From NCBI GenBank assembly GCA_016207445.1, contig JACQPS010000338.1, forward strand, positions 1-20,365: a stretch of DNA of 20,365 nt, read 5' to 3'. The notes under the pieces were generated by a model. It was not told where the DNA came from and did no database searches. It worked only from the letters and a program-made list of their open reading frames with translations. The translations under genes and the position numbers were made by a program. Every line of letters starts with the position of its first letter. Positions within the stretch are counted from its first letter, which is position 1. The stretch comes from Gemmatimonadota bacterium (lineage in GTDB: Bacteria; Gemmatimonadota; Gemmatimonadetes; Longimicrobiales; RSA9). Positions 1-6,717 of this stretch are shown piece by piece.

Positions 1-137
1 GGGCGGGGGCGGCGGGGGGCGGCTCCGGCGAGATCGCGTTCGATGCGATCGCTCGGCTGGACACGGCTGTGGAGCTGGAGTACTACCGGCACGGCGGGAT
101 CTTACCGTACGTGCTGCGGAAGATGCTCGGCGCATGA
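1..137 (+). CDS. acnA: Aconitate hydratase, C-terminal fragment (5' end outside window)
   Basis: The frame is open from base 3 to a TGA at 135-137 and encodes about 44 residues. The tail contains LEYYRHGGILPYVLRKML, the characteristic C-terminus of AcnA/IRP-type aconitases (swivel domain end). Aconitase isomerises citrate to isocitrate through a 4Fe-4S cluster in the cytosol. The cluster cysteines and active-site residues lie upstream, outside the window. The first visible residues are rich in Gly and Ala (AGAAGGGSG), a little more than usual for a loop in this region. The gene converges on the DedA-rhodanese gene, with a hairpin between them. Confidence 0.85.
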   Translation, partial: AGAAGGGSGEIAFDAIARLDTAVELEYYRHGGILPYVLRKMLGA

Positions 138-154
138 CCCTCGGCCACGTCCAT

Positions 155-187
155 CTCAAGGTGCGCGCCCGCCGAACCGCGCTTGAG
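155..187. terminator. Hairpin between convergent acnA and the DedA-rhodanese gene
   Basis: CTCAAG at 155-160 pairs with CTTGAG at 182-187, and inside it CGCG at 164-167 can pair with CGCG at 178-181. The structure lies 17 nt after the aconitase stop and just beyond the TAG of the minus-strand gene, so it could end transcription from both sides. No T-run follows on either strand, so this is a structural guess. Confidence 0.4.
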
Positions 188-192
188 GTACC

Positions 193-1137
193 CTAAGCGG
201 ACTGCGCGGCGATCGGCTCTAGCGGGAATCCTCGCGAGTGCCAGGCCTCCAGGCCGCCGCTGATCACCGCGACTCTCGTGAACCCTCTGTTCAGTAGTGT
301 GCGCGCCGCCCGGGCGCTCGTGGCCTCCGCGGGTCAGGTGCAGTAGAGCGCCAGCAGCACATCCCGTCGCAGTCGGGGAAGGTGATCCTCCAGCGCGTCC
401 GGCGGGATCCGGATGGCACCGGGGATCCTCATCTTGCTCTTCTCGTAGTCCACGGGCGAGCGCACGTCCACGATGGTCGCTTCGCCACCCCGTTGCAGGT
501 GGTCGTGCAGCTCGTCGGGCGACAGCCGGGTGACCGGCGTCGCGCTCTTCTCCATGCGGCGCCGGGCGAGCCTGTAGCCCGCGATGCCCGGCACGGCGAG
601 CGCAACGGCGAGAAGGGTGAGACGGTTGAGTGCCGCAAGGCCACTCTGGACACCCGCGACCGAGCCGCCCAACAGGTAGCCGACCCCGGTCCACACGGCG
701 CCCCAGAGGGCACCTCCCGCGAGCGCGAGGACGAGGAACAGCCGGAACGGAATCCCGGCAGTCCCGGCCGTCGGGGCCGCGAGCGCTCCGAGGCCAGGGA
801 CGAACTTCGCCAGCACGATCGCCACGGGGCCGACCTTCGAGAAGGCGCTCTTCGTCTTCGCCACACACACGTCGCGGTTGACGGAGAACCGGCAGGCCAG
901 GCCCACAACCTCCGAGCCCCGCCAGCGGCCCACCCAGTACCACACGAGGTCGCCGGTGAGGGCGCCCGCGGCGACGACGGCGACCAGCGCGGGCCAGCTC
1001 AGGTGGCCCCAGGCGGCCAGGGCACCGCCGAGCAACAGCACCGGGACCGCGGCGATCGGCAGCGCCAGGAACTCGGCGGCCGCGGCCGCGAAAAAGATCC
1101 AGTAGCCGAACTTCGCCAGGAGTCCGAGAACGTCCAG
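193..1137 (-). CDS. DedA-family membrane protein fused to a rhodanese domain; probable selenoprotein (UGA at 336-334)
   Basis: Residues 1 to about 190 are a DedA/SNARE-associated membrane domain with several hydrophobic segments and the family signature FVPGLGALAAPTAGTAG. Residues about 205-310 are a rhodanese (sulfurtransferase) domain with IVDVRSPVDYEKSKMRIPGA. At codon 268 the frame meets TGA (336-334), then continues for 46 codons to a TAG at 195-193, still reading as rhodanese (ATSARAARTLL, VISGGLEAW). TGA-P-A-E-A-T-SARAA has the same spacing as the rhodanese active loop C-x-x-G-x-R-SARAA, so the TGA occupies the catalytic Cys position. A Cys lies two residues before it, giving C-T-U. 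I therefore infer Sec268. The start chosen is CTG at 1137-1135, because GGAGG lies 6 nt upstream and this restores the usual DedA N-terminus (LLAKFGYWIFF). A downstream GTG at 1041 would cut into the domain. Alternatives are a recent nonsense mutation or a sequencing error. If the TGA is a true stop, the protein is 267 aa and lacks its active loop. Confidence 0.82.
303..317 (-). promoter_or_regulatory. Bacterial SECIS-like hairpin downstream of the UGA
   Basis: On the minus-strand RNA, GCGCC (317-313) pairs with GGCGC (307-303) around a 5-nt loop CGGGC. The loop starts about 22 nt after the UGA at 336-334 and has G as its second base. Known bacterial SECIS elements lie directly 3' of the UGA inside the coding region, with a short apical loop about 16-37 nt away and a G early in the loop, and bind SelB. 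The match is consistent, but GC-rich sequence makes small stems common. Confidence 0.45.
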
Positions 1138-1158
1138 CCGTCACCTCCGCGCACTATC

Positions 1159-1194
1159 CGGGTGAATCCCGCCCGATGCCTAAAGTTTCACCCG
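1159..1194. promoter_or_regulatory. Perfect 8-bp inverted repeat upstream of the DedA-rhodanese gene
   Basis: CGGGTGAA at 1159-1166 and TTCACCCG at 1187-1194 are exact reverse complements separated by 20 nt. The near arm is 22 nt from the proposed CTG start on the minus strand. It could be a protein-binding dyad or a 5'-leader stem. The rest of the divergent intergenic region (1138-1371) shows no strong promoter; a GATAGT-like box lies close to the repeat on the minus strand. Confidence 0.4.
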
Positions 1195-1371
1195 CCTGCC
1201 GTCCTATGCCAGAGCCGTGTGCTCTGTAGATGTGATTCGCGATGCTTGCCCCTCCGGCCGCGCCAGCCCACCTTCCCTTGGGGTTCGCTCTCCTCTCGCT
1301 GCGCGAGGTCTTCGCTTGGGCTCGGTCATCCGTACGGCGCGCCGGCCCTCTCAGAGCCGCCTAGGGGATCC

Positions 1372-2733
1372 ATGACCCGCCGAGCGGCGCTTCGCGCACT
1401 TCCCCTCGCCACGCTCCTCGCGGTTTCGCCTCCGGTCGTCCTTTCGCATCCGGCTGTCCTTGCACCTCCTCAAGGGGATCGACCCTTCGTGGATCTCGTG
1501 ACCGTCGAGGGCGTCATCGATCCCGTCGTGGCGCGCTTCGTGGAGCGGGTCGTAGCGGACGGTGCCCGTCGTCACGTGGAGGCCGTCGTCGTGCTCCTGG
1601 ACACCCCGGGCGGCCTGGACGTCTCCATGCGGCAGATCGTCCAGTCGATCCTGGGCTCGGCGGTGCCGGTCGTCGTGTTCGTGGCGCCGTCCGGAGCGCG
1701 CGCGGGCTCGGCCGGCGTGTTCCTAACGATGGCGGCGCACGTCGCGGCGATGGCGCCGGGAACGAACGTCGGTGCGGCGCACCCGGTGGCCTTCGGCGGC
1801 GCGCCGATCCCGGAGGCCCAGGAGGAGAAGATCGTGAACGACGCGGCCGCCTACATCCGCTCTCTCGCGTCGCGACAGGGGCGGAACGCGGATTGGGCGG
1901 AGAAGGCCGTGCGCCAGAGCGTGTCCGTCACGGACCGGGAGGCGCTCCGGCTGAAGGTGATCGACCTCGTCGCCCGCGATGTGGACGAGCTTCTCGTACG
2001 TCTCGACGGCCGGAAGGTCGCCACGGCACGGGGAGAGATCGTGCTGCGAACGCGGGACGCGGAGCGCCGCGACGTGAAGATGAGTGCGCCCGAGCGTTTG
2101 CTGCACGCCCTCGTGGATCCCAACATCGCCTACCTCCTCCTCATCCTCGGCCTCTGGGCGCTCGTCGCCGAGTTCTCGCACCCGGGTGCCATCCTCCCCG
2201 GCGTGGCCGGCGTCCTGTCTCTCATCCTCGCCCTCGTCGCGTTCGGCAGCCTGCCGGTCAACTGGGCGGGCGTGGCGCTCCTAGTTCTCGCCATCGTCCT
2301 CTTCCTCCTCGACATCAAGGTAACGGGCTTCGGGCTCACGGTGGGTGGGGTGGTCGCGTTCGTGCTCGGCACGCTCATGCTCTACCGTCCGTTCAAGCCC
2401 GCGCCGCCGGCGATGCCGCGCCTCGCCGTGGACCTGCGGCTCATGGGCGTGCTCCTGCTCGGCCTCCTCGCGTTCTTCCTCTTCGTCGTGTCGAAGGCGA
2501 TCCAGGCCCAGCGCGTCCCGGTGGATCGGGGGATGCGAAGTCTCGTAGGCGCGCGCGGCCGCGCGATCACGGCGCTGGCGCCCGGCGGGACGGTGCTCGT
2601 GCGCGGCGAGGAGTGGAGCGCGGAGGCGGAGCAGGGTCCCATCCCGGCGGGCGAAGATGTGACCGTCGTCGGCAGCAAAGGTCTCACGTTGCGGGTGGTG
2701 GCCACCTCAAAACCTTCGGAGGGCTCGCCATGA
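1372..2733 (+). CDS. NfeD-family membrane-bound serine protease (NfeD1b, ClpP-class)
   Basis: This 453-aa protein has a signal peptide or first membrane segment (residues 8-25), a ClpP-like protease domain (about 40-215), about five hydrophobic segments (250-375) and a C-terminal NfeD OB-fold (about 388-447). The catalytic Ser is Ser113 in PSGARAGSAG and the likely Lys is Lys153 in EEKIVND, matching the Ser-Lys dyad known from archaeal PH1510. LLDTPGG (75-81) is the conserved substrate-binding strand. The ATG at 1372 follows AGGGGATCC, a reasonable ribosome site, and begins a proper export signal; the frame runs open upstream but that part looks noncoding. Its stop overlaps the slipin start (ATGA), so the two are co-translated. 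Known homologues cleave the hydrophobic tail of their partner slipin. The domain order is complete and full length. Confidence 0.93.
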   Translation: MTRRAALRALPLATLLAVSPPVVLSHPAVLAPPQGDRPFVDLVTVEGVIDPVVARFVERVVADGARRHVEAVVVLLDTPGGLDVSMRQIVQSILGSAVPVVVFVAPSGARAGSAGVFLTMAAHVAAMAPGTNVGAAHPVAFGGAPIPEAQEEKIVNDAAAYIRSLASRQGRNADWAEKAVRQSVSVTDREALRLKVIDLVARDVDELLVRLDGRKVATARGEIVLRTRDAERRDVKMSAPERLLHALVDPNIAYLLLILGLWALVAEFSHPGAILPGVAGVLSLILALVAFGSLPVNWAGVALLVLAIVLFLLDIKVTGFGLTVGGVVAFVLGTLMLYRPFKPAPPAMPRLAVDLRLMGVLLLGLLAFFLFVVSKAIQAQRVPVDRGMRSLVGARGRAITALAPGGTVLVRGEEWSAEAEQGPIPAGEDVTVVGSKGLTLRVVATSKPSEGSP

Positions 2734-3596
2734 ACGCCGTGTGGATCATTCTGGCCGTCCTCGTGGCGGTCGTGCTTCTCACCCTCTCCATCCGGATCGT
2801 GCGCGAATACTATCGCCTGGTCGTCTTCCGCCTCGGCCGCTGCATCGGCGAGCGCGGGCCGGGCTTCGTGCTCCTCATCCCGATCGTCGATGTGCCGGTG
2901 CGGGTGGACCTGAGGGAGCAGTTCCTGGAAATCCCCAAACAGACCTGTATCACGAAGGACAACGCGCCCATCGATGTGGACTTCCTCATCTACTGGAAGG
3001 TCATGGATCCGACGGCGAGCGTGGTGCAGGTCCGGAACTTTGCGGGCGCGTCGCAGGGGATCGCGACGACGACCCTGCGCGCGGTGATCGGCGACATCAG
3101 CCTCGACGACGTCCTGGCCCGCCGCGAGCACATCAACGTGGTCCTCCGCCAGAAGCTGGACGAGGTCACCGAGCGGTGGGGCGTCAAGGTCACAAGCGTC
3201 GAGATCCGCGAGATCCTGCCGCCCAAAGACGTGCAGGACGCGATGAACCGCCAGCTCTCGGCGGAGCGAAACCGCCGGGCCATGGTGACGGAGGCGGACG
3301 GGAAGCGCGAGGCCGCCATCAAGGTCGCCGAGGGCGAGAAGCAGGCCGCGATCCTGAAGGCGGAAGGCGATCGGCAGGCCGCGATCCTGCGCGCCGAGGG
3401 CTTCTCCCTCGCCCTCGAGAAGATCTTCGCCGTGGCCAAGGGGGTCGATGCCAAGACGATGAGCCTTCAGTATCTCGAGGCCCTGAAGGCCTTGGGGTCG
3501 AGCCCGGCGACGAAGTTCGTCTTCCCGATGGAGTTCACGAACCTGCTGCGCCCCTTCACGCGTTTCGCGGAGGAGGTGGGGACCGAGAAATCCTGA
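2730..3596 (+). CDS. Slipin / stomatin-like SPFH protein
   Basis: This 288-aa protein has one N-terminal membrane hairpin (residues 4-24), the SPFH/PHB domain (about 25-190) with YRLVVFRLGR, GPGFVLLIPIVD and TLRAVIGDISLDD, and an alanine-rich coiled coil (about 185-230) containing two copies of an EG(E/D)(K/R)QAAIL(K/R)A repeat. It forms ring-like membrane scaffolds in its family. The start ATG overlaps the NfeD stop codon, the classic nfeD-slipin operon arrangement. The hydrophobic C-terminal stretch (KFVFPMEFTNLLRPF) is of the kind NfeD proteases cleave. Nothing appears to be missing. Confidence 0.94.
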   Translation: MNAVWIILAVLVAVVLLTLSIRIVREYYRLVVFRLGRCIGERGPGFVLLIPIVDVPVRVDLREQFLEIPKQTCITKDNAPIDVDFLIYWKVMDPTASVVQVRNFAGASQGIATTTLRAVIGDISLDDVLARREHINVVLRQKLDEVTERWGVKVTSVEIREILPPKDVQDAMNRQLSAERNRRAMVTEADGKREAAIKVAEGEKQAAILKAEGDRQAAILRAEGFSLALEKIFAVAKGVDAKTMSLQYLEALKALGSSPATKFVFPMEFTNLLRPFTRFAEEVGTEKS

Positions 3597-3614
3597 GGCG
3601 ACCCCCGACGCCGC

Positions 3615-3642
3615 TTGTCGTGCCTCGCGTGTGTGCTAGATT
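3615..3642 (+). promoter_or_regulatory. Candidate sigma70-type promoter for the toxin-antitoxin operon
   Basis: TTGTCG (3615-3620) and TAGATT (3637-3642) are separated by 16 nt, in the 85-bp gap before the antitoxin ATG. This is the best -35/-10 pair I can see in the gap. Confidence 0.4.
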
Positions 3643-3658
3643 GCGTGAGGACATCGAA

Positions 3659-3678
3659 ACGGAACCAAAACGGTACCA
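3659..3678 (+). repeat. Tandem operator-like repeat before the antitoxin start
   Basis: ACGGAACCA (3659-3667) and ACGGTACCA (3670-3678) differ at one base and are phased 11 bp apart, one helical turn. They end 3 nt before the antitoxin ATG and lie downstream of the candidate -10. Ribbon-helix-helix antitoxins typically autorepress by binding short, helically phased repeats, so this is a likely operator. Confidence 0.4.
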
Positions 3679-3681
3679 CTC

Positions 3682-3951
3682 ATGAAACGAAGAGCGCGGA
3701 AGGGGGGTACGGTCCATCTGACCCTCAAGAACGTCCCCGGGGAGCTGTACGAGCGTCTGAAGCGCAGCGCGGCCCGGCACGGTCGAAGCATGAACCGCGA
3801 GGCGATCCTCTGCCTCCAGCGCGCGTTGGGCGCCGAGCCCTTCAACCCGGAGGAGTTCCTCGCCGCCGTGCGTGCGTTCCGGGTTCGCCAGCGAGGTCTC
3901 TACGTGCGCGAGCCGGATCTGCGCGGGGCGAGAGAGGCGGGCCGCCCGTGA
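3682..3951 (+). CDS. Ribbon-helix-helix antitoxin (FitA/VapB-like)
   Basis: This 89-aa protein carries an Arc/FitA-type ribbon-helix-helix domain at about residues 9-50: strand GTVHLTLKNVP, then ELYERLKRSAARHGRSMNREA. That last stretch is the hallmark of VapB/FitA antitoxins. The C-terminal part (about 55-89) would wrap around and inhibit the toxin. Its stop overlaps the toxin start by 4 nt (GTGA), so the pair is translationally coupled. It should bind the operator-like repeats just upstream and repress its own operon. ATG 3682 is preceded by a poor ribosome site, which also suits a low-level, autoregulated operon. Confidence 0.85.
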   Translation: MKRRARKGGTVHLTLKNVPGELYERLKRSAARHGRSMNREAILCLQRALGAEPFNPEEFLAAVRAFRVRQRGLYVREPDLRGAREAGRP

Positions 3952-4361
3952 TCGTAGCAGATACGAATCTCATCACCTACCTCTTGCTTGCGGGCGAGCG
4001 CACGGAGGAAGCCGAGCGGGTGTTTGAAGCGGATTCCGGGTGGGCGGCACCCCTCCTCTGGCGCAGCGAATTCCGGAACGTGCTGACCTTCTACGTACGT
4101 CGAGGCTTGCTCTCTCTGGAGGGCGCCCTCGAAGCGATGGACAAAGCCGAACTTCTGCTCAGCGGGCGGGAGTACCTCCTGGAATCGCCGCGCGTGATGG
4201 AGCTCGCCGTGCTGTCGGGTTGCTCAGCGTACGACTGCGAGTTCGTGGCGCTGGCGGAGGAGCTGGATGTGCCGCTCGTCACGAGCGACGCGACAGTCCT
4301 GGCCGCGTTCCCGAAAGTGGCGGTGGAGCCGGCGACGTTCACGAAGACGGGCCGGGCGTAG
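3948..4361 (+). CDS. PIN-domain ribonuclease toxin (VapC-like)
   Basis: The 137-aa PIN domain starts at GTG 3948, overlapping the antitoxin stop. Acidic metal-binding residues are in place: Asp5 in the N-terminal VADTN motif, Glu41 in WRSEFRNV, Asp96 in SAYDCEFVALA and Asp114 in LVTSD. PIN toxins cleave RNA, often tRNA or rRNA, using Mg2+ or Mn2+ held by such a quartet. The family and length are typical and nothing is truncated. The barrel gene begins only 2 nt after the stop, so transcripts from the toxin operon may run into the downstream genes. Confidence 0.88.
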   Translation: MIVADTNLITYLLLAGERTEEAERVFEADSGWAAPLLWRSEFRNVLTFYVRRGLLSLEGALEAMDKAELLLSGREYLLESPRVMELAVLSGCSAYDCEFVALAEELDVPLVTSDATVLAAFPKVAVEPATFTKTGRA

Positions 4362-4363
4362 AG

Positions 4364-5182
4364 ATGGGAGGAAGGGCGCTGCCGCTGGGCGCGACCGCCG
4401 CGGCGGTCGCGATCCTGGTGTTTGCGGCGCCCCGGCCGGCGCGGGGCCAGATCGATTACCGGAATCTGGACGACGACCGGCCGACCTTCGTCGAGGATGC
4501 GTACGCGGCGGAGGCGTACGCGTTCGAGGTCATCACGCCCTACCTCCTGGAGCGCGAGCGCGACGGTACCTTCGTGCATGCCTCGGTGTTGGAACTCGAG
4601 TACGGGATCGTGCGGAACGCGCACGTGGGCATAAAGGTCCCGGTGGCCCTGCGGCGCGAGGCGGGGTCCAACGACTGGGGTCTCTCCGGCATCAGGGTCT
4701 TTGGGCTGTACAACTTCAACACCGAATCGCCGCTCCTACCGGCGTTCTCGCTGCGTGGCGATGCCGCGCTCCCGGTCGGATCGCTGGCGGGGAGCGACGC
4801 GCGGATCTCGCTCAAGGCGATCGCGACCCGTTCCTTCGGGCGGACCAGGATTCACATGAACGCGGCGTATGCGTTCGGGCCGGACGGCACGCCCGCCGTG
4901 GTGGAGTCGCTTCCACGCTGGTGGGTTGGGGTCGCGGCAGACCGCACATTCTTCCGGGAGAGCATCCTTGTGATCGGCGAAGTGTACGTATTGAGAGAAG
5001 AGGACGATGCGCGCGTCGAGGTCAACGTGTCGGCCGGGCTTCGCTACCAGTGGCGTCCGACGACCGTGATCGATGTGGGCGTCGCTCGGGGTCTGCGAGA
5101 GGATCTCGGCCCCGACTATGCGTTGACGGTTGGCATCACGAACGCGTTCGCGATCGCGGTGCTTATGGCGGGGATCCGCTGA
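4364..5182 (+). CDS. Outer-membrane beta-barrel protein (MetA-pathway/transporter-like)
   Basis: This 272-aa protein has a clear signal peptide (residues 1-28, cleaved near PARGQ) followed by alternating hydrophobic and polar strands such as VLELEYGIVRNAHVGIKVPVAL, RIHMNAAYAFGPDG and VNVSAGLRYQW. That pattern is typical of a 10-14-strand outer-membrane barrel. It resembles proteins annotated as phenol-degradation MetA-like or generic transporter barrels; the substrate cannot be told. ATG 4364 lies 2 nt behind the toxin stop and has only a weak ribosome site, hinting at coupled translation. The next gene follows after 20 nt with a strong GGAGGGAAGGG site, so the two exported proteins are probably co-expressed. 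Confidence 0.75.
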   Translation: MGGRALPLGATAAAVAILVFAAPRPARGQIDYRNLDDDRPTFVEDAYAAEAYAFEVITPYLLERERDGTFVHASVLELEYGIVRNAHVGIKVPVALRREAGSNDWGLSGIRVFGLYNFNTESPLLPAFSLRGDAALPVGSLAGSDARISLKAIATRSFGRTRIHMNAAYAFGPDGTPAVVESLPRWWVGVAADRTFFRESILVIGEVYVLREEDDARVEVNVSAGLRYQWRPTTVIDVGVARGLREDLGPDYALTVGITNAFAIAVLMAGIR

Positions 5183-5202
5183 CACGTCTGGAGGGAAGGG
5201 CT

Positions 5203-6717
5203 ATGAGAGGCGGCGTTCGCGTACTCGCATGTGCCGTCGCGTTCGCCGTCCTGACGCCTGCCATGGCGCGGGCGCAGGAGCGGCGCAACGAGCAGTTCTA
5301 CTATCCGGGTTCCTTCAACTGGGCGTTTCTGAAGAACTACCCCGAGGCCGCGCGACTTTTCAACGCCTTCGACTACGGCCACGCGATCCTCTACGAAACC
5401 CTATACACGAAACCCGATACTGCGGCGCAGGCGAGCGAGTTGGAGAAACAGTACCGCTACCTCACCACGGACCTCCTGGTGAGACCGCCTCGGTTCGCGG
5501 TGGCGGAGGAGGTGATCGAGCCCGCGTACGCGAAGCTGGCCTGGCGCGCGAAGGCGATGTTCGACTGGGCGCACGTCCTGCACCGCCAGATCTACGACGT
5601 GTACGCTGATGACAGGCTCCCGGAAGCGGCCAAGGACTCGTTGATCGAGCGGATCACGGATTACTACCTGACGAGCGATCTCGCCTTCCAGCCGGTTCCA
5701 AAGTCGATGGCGCTCATGGAGGAGCAGTACTACAGCAGGGCCTTCTGGACGCGCCATCCGAAGTTCAACGGGCTCATCTGGGCCTACCACTGGCTACAGG
5801 TGGGGCTGTACGAGCCGTTCATCGCGTTTAGGAGCCCGCACGAGCGGAAGGCCGGGGTGCAGGCGGCGGTCGCGAGGTTCTGGGGGATGCTGCGGGATCC
5901 GCCGGCCACCATGCCGCAGGTGATGCCGATGACCGCGACGGTGGCGTCGCTCTTCACGGCGCGGCACCCGCGGGCGGCGGCGATCTTCGACAACCTTCAC
6001 ATGATGCACGACATCATCTCCGACATCCTGGCGTCGGACGCGGTCGCGCGCAGCGAGAAGCGCGACGTGATCTACGCCGCGTTGACGGAGTTCCGGGATA
6101 CGACCTGCAACGTGATGACGTGGGAGGAGTGGGCGGCGATGGGCGAGCACATGGGCGGGCTCGAGGCGATGGGTGGGTCGCCCCTCAGCCCTTTGGCGAA
6201 GCCCGTTTCGGCCGAGCCGCCGTCGGGCGTGCCGGCCATGCGCGACGGCGGGGAGCGCGAAGCGCCGGGCGCGCACCAGGGCGGCGCCCACGGAGCGCTC
6301 GCCGTCGCCAGTGCACAGGCACCGACATCGGATCGTGATGCCGTTCGACGGGTGGTCGAGGCGCTGGCCGAGCATACGCAGGCCAGGGATCTTGCGGCGC
6401 TGGACACGTTGTACGCTCCGGACGCCTGGGTCCAGATCATCGAGGGCGCCGGTGTCAACCGCGGCTGGGCCGACTATCGCGACAACCATCTGAAGCCGGA
6501 GCTGGCGGAGTTCGAGAGCTTCACCTACCGCTATTACGAGGTCGAGCCTCAGCTGCGGGGCAACGTCGCGTGGGCGCCGTTCCGTTACGAGTTGAGTGCT
6601 CATGGCCCGCGCGGACACCTGGAGGTCGAAGGGCGCGGGACGGCGATCCTGGACAAGCGCGACGGCCGCTGGCTCGTCGTGCACCTGCACACGTCGGGGA
6701 GAAGGAAGGGACCGTAA
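5203..6717 (+). CDS. Exported protein: unrecognised helical domain plus C-terminal NTF2/SnoaL-like domain
   Basis: This 504-aa protein has a signal peptide (1-24, cleaved near ARAQ). Residues about 25-315 are an alpha-helical domain I do not recognise. It is rich in Tyr, Trp and His, with possible metal ligands in YGHAILYETLY, HVLHRQIYDVY and HMMHD (266-270). A Gly/Pro/Ala/Met-rich linker (about 320-375) leads to an NTF2/SnoaL/DUF4440-like fold (376-500) with TLYAPDAWVQIIEG and RDGRWLVVHLHTS. NTF2-like domains bind small ligands or act as isomerases or dehydratases; nothing in the sequence gives a substrate. The start ATG has a strong ribosome site 4-5 nt upstream. It lies between a barrel and a methyltransferase, all in one direction, suggesting an envelope function. 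The two-part architecture is unusual to me. Confidence 0.72.
   Translation: MRGGVRVLACAVAFAVLTPAMARAQERRNEQFYYPGSFNWAFLKNYPEAARLFNAFDYGHAILYETLYTKPDTAAQASELEKQYRYLTTDLLVRPPRFAVAEEVIEPAYAKLAWRAKAMFDWAHVLHRQIYDVYADDRLPEAAKDSLIERITDYYLTSDLAFQPVPKSMALMEEQYYSRAFWTRHPKFNGLIWAYHWLQVGLYEPFIAFRSPHERKAGVQAAVARFWGMLRDPPATMPQVMPMTATVASLFTARHPRAAAIFDNLHMMHDIISDILASDAVARSEKRDVIYAALTEFRDTTCNVMTWEEWAAMGEHMGGLEAMGGSPLSPLAKPVSAEPPSGVPAMRDGGEREAPGAHQGGAHGALAVASAQAPTSDRDAVRRVVEALAEHTQARDLAALDTLYAPDAWVQIIEGAGVNRGWADYRDNHLKPELAEFESFTYRYYEVEPQLRGNVAWAPFRYELSAHGPRGHLEVEGRGTAILDKRDGRWLVVHLHTSGRRKGP

Noticed and set aside
334..1041. A 235-aa DedA protein ending at TGA 336-334 and starting at GTG 1041
   Set aside because: It begins inside the first membrane segment and stops just before the rhodanese active loop, while coding similarity continues past the TGA and a better start with a strong ribosome site lies at 1137.
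1291..1307. A CTCGC-TGC-GCGAG hairpin in the nfeD upstream region as a regulatory element
   Set aside because: Five base pairs with a 3-nt loop in GC-rich DNA are expected by chance, and it matches no promoter or ribosome-site geometry.
382..1371. A 330-residue N-terminal extension of the NfeD frame
   Set aside because: It is antisense to the DedA gene, has noncoding-type composition, and a proper signal peptide starts at ATG 1372.
4267..5202. An upstream extension of the NTF2-like exported protein
   Set aside because: It overlaps the barrel gene in another frame; the ATG at 5203 has a strong ribosome site and starts a signal peptide.
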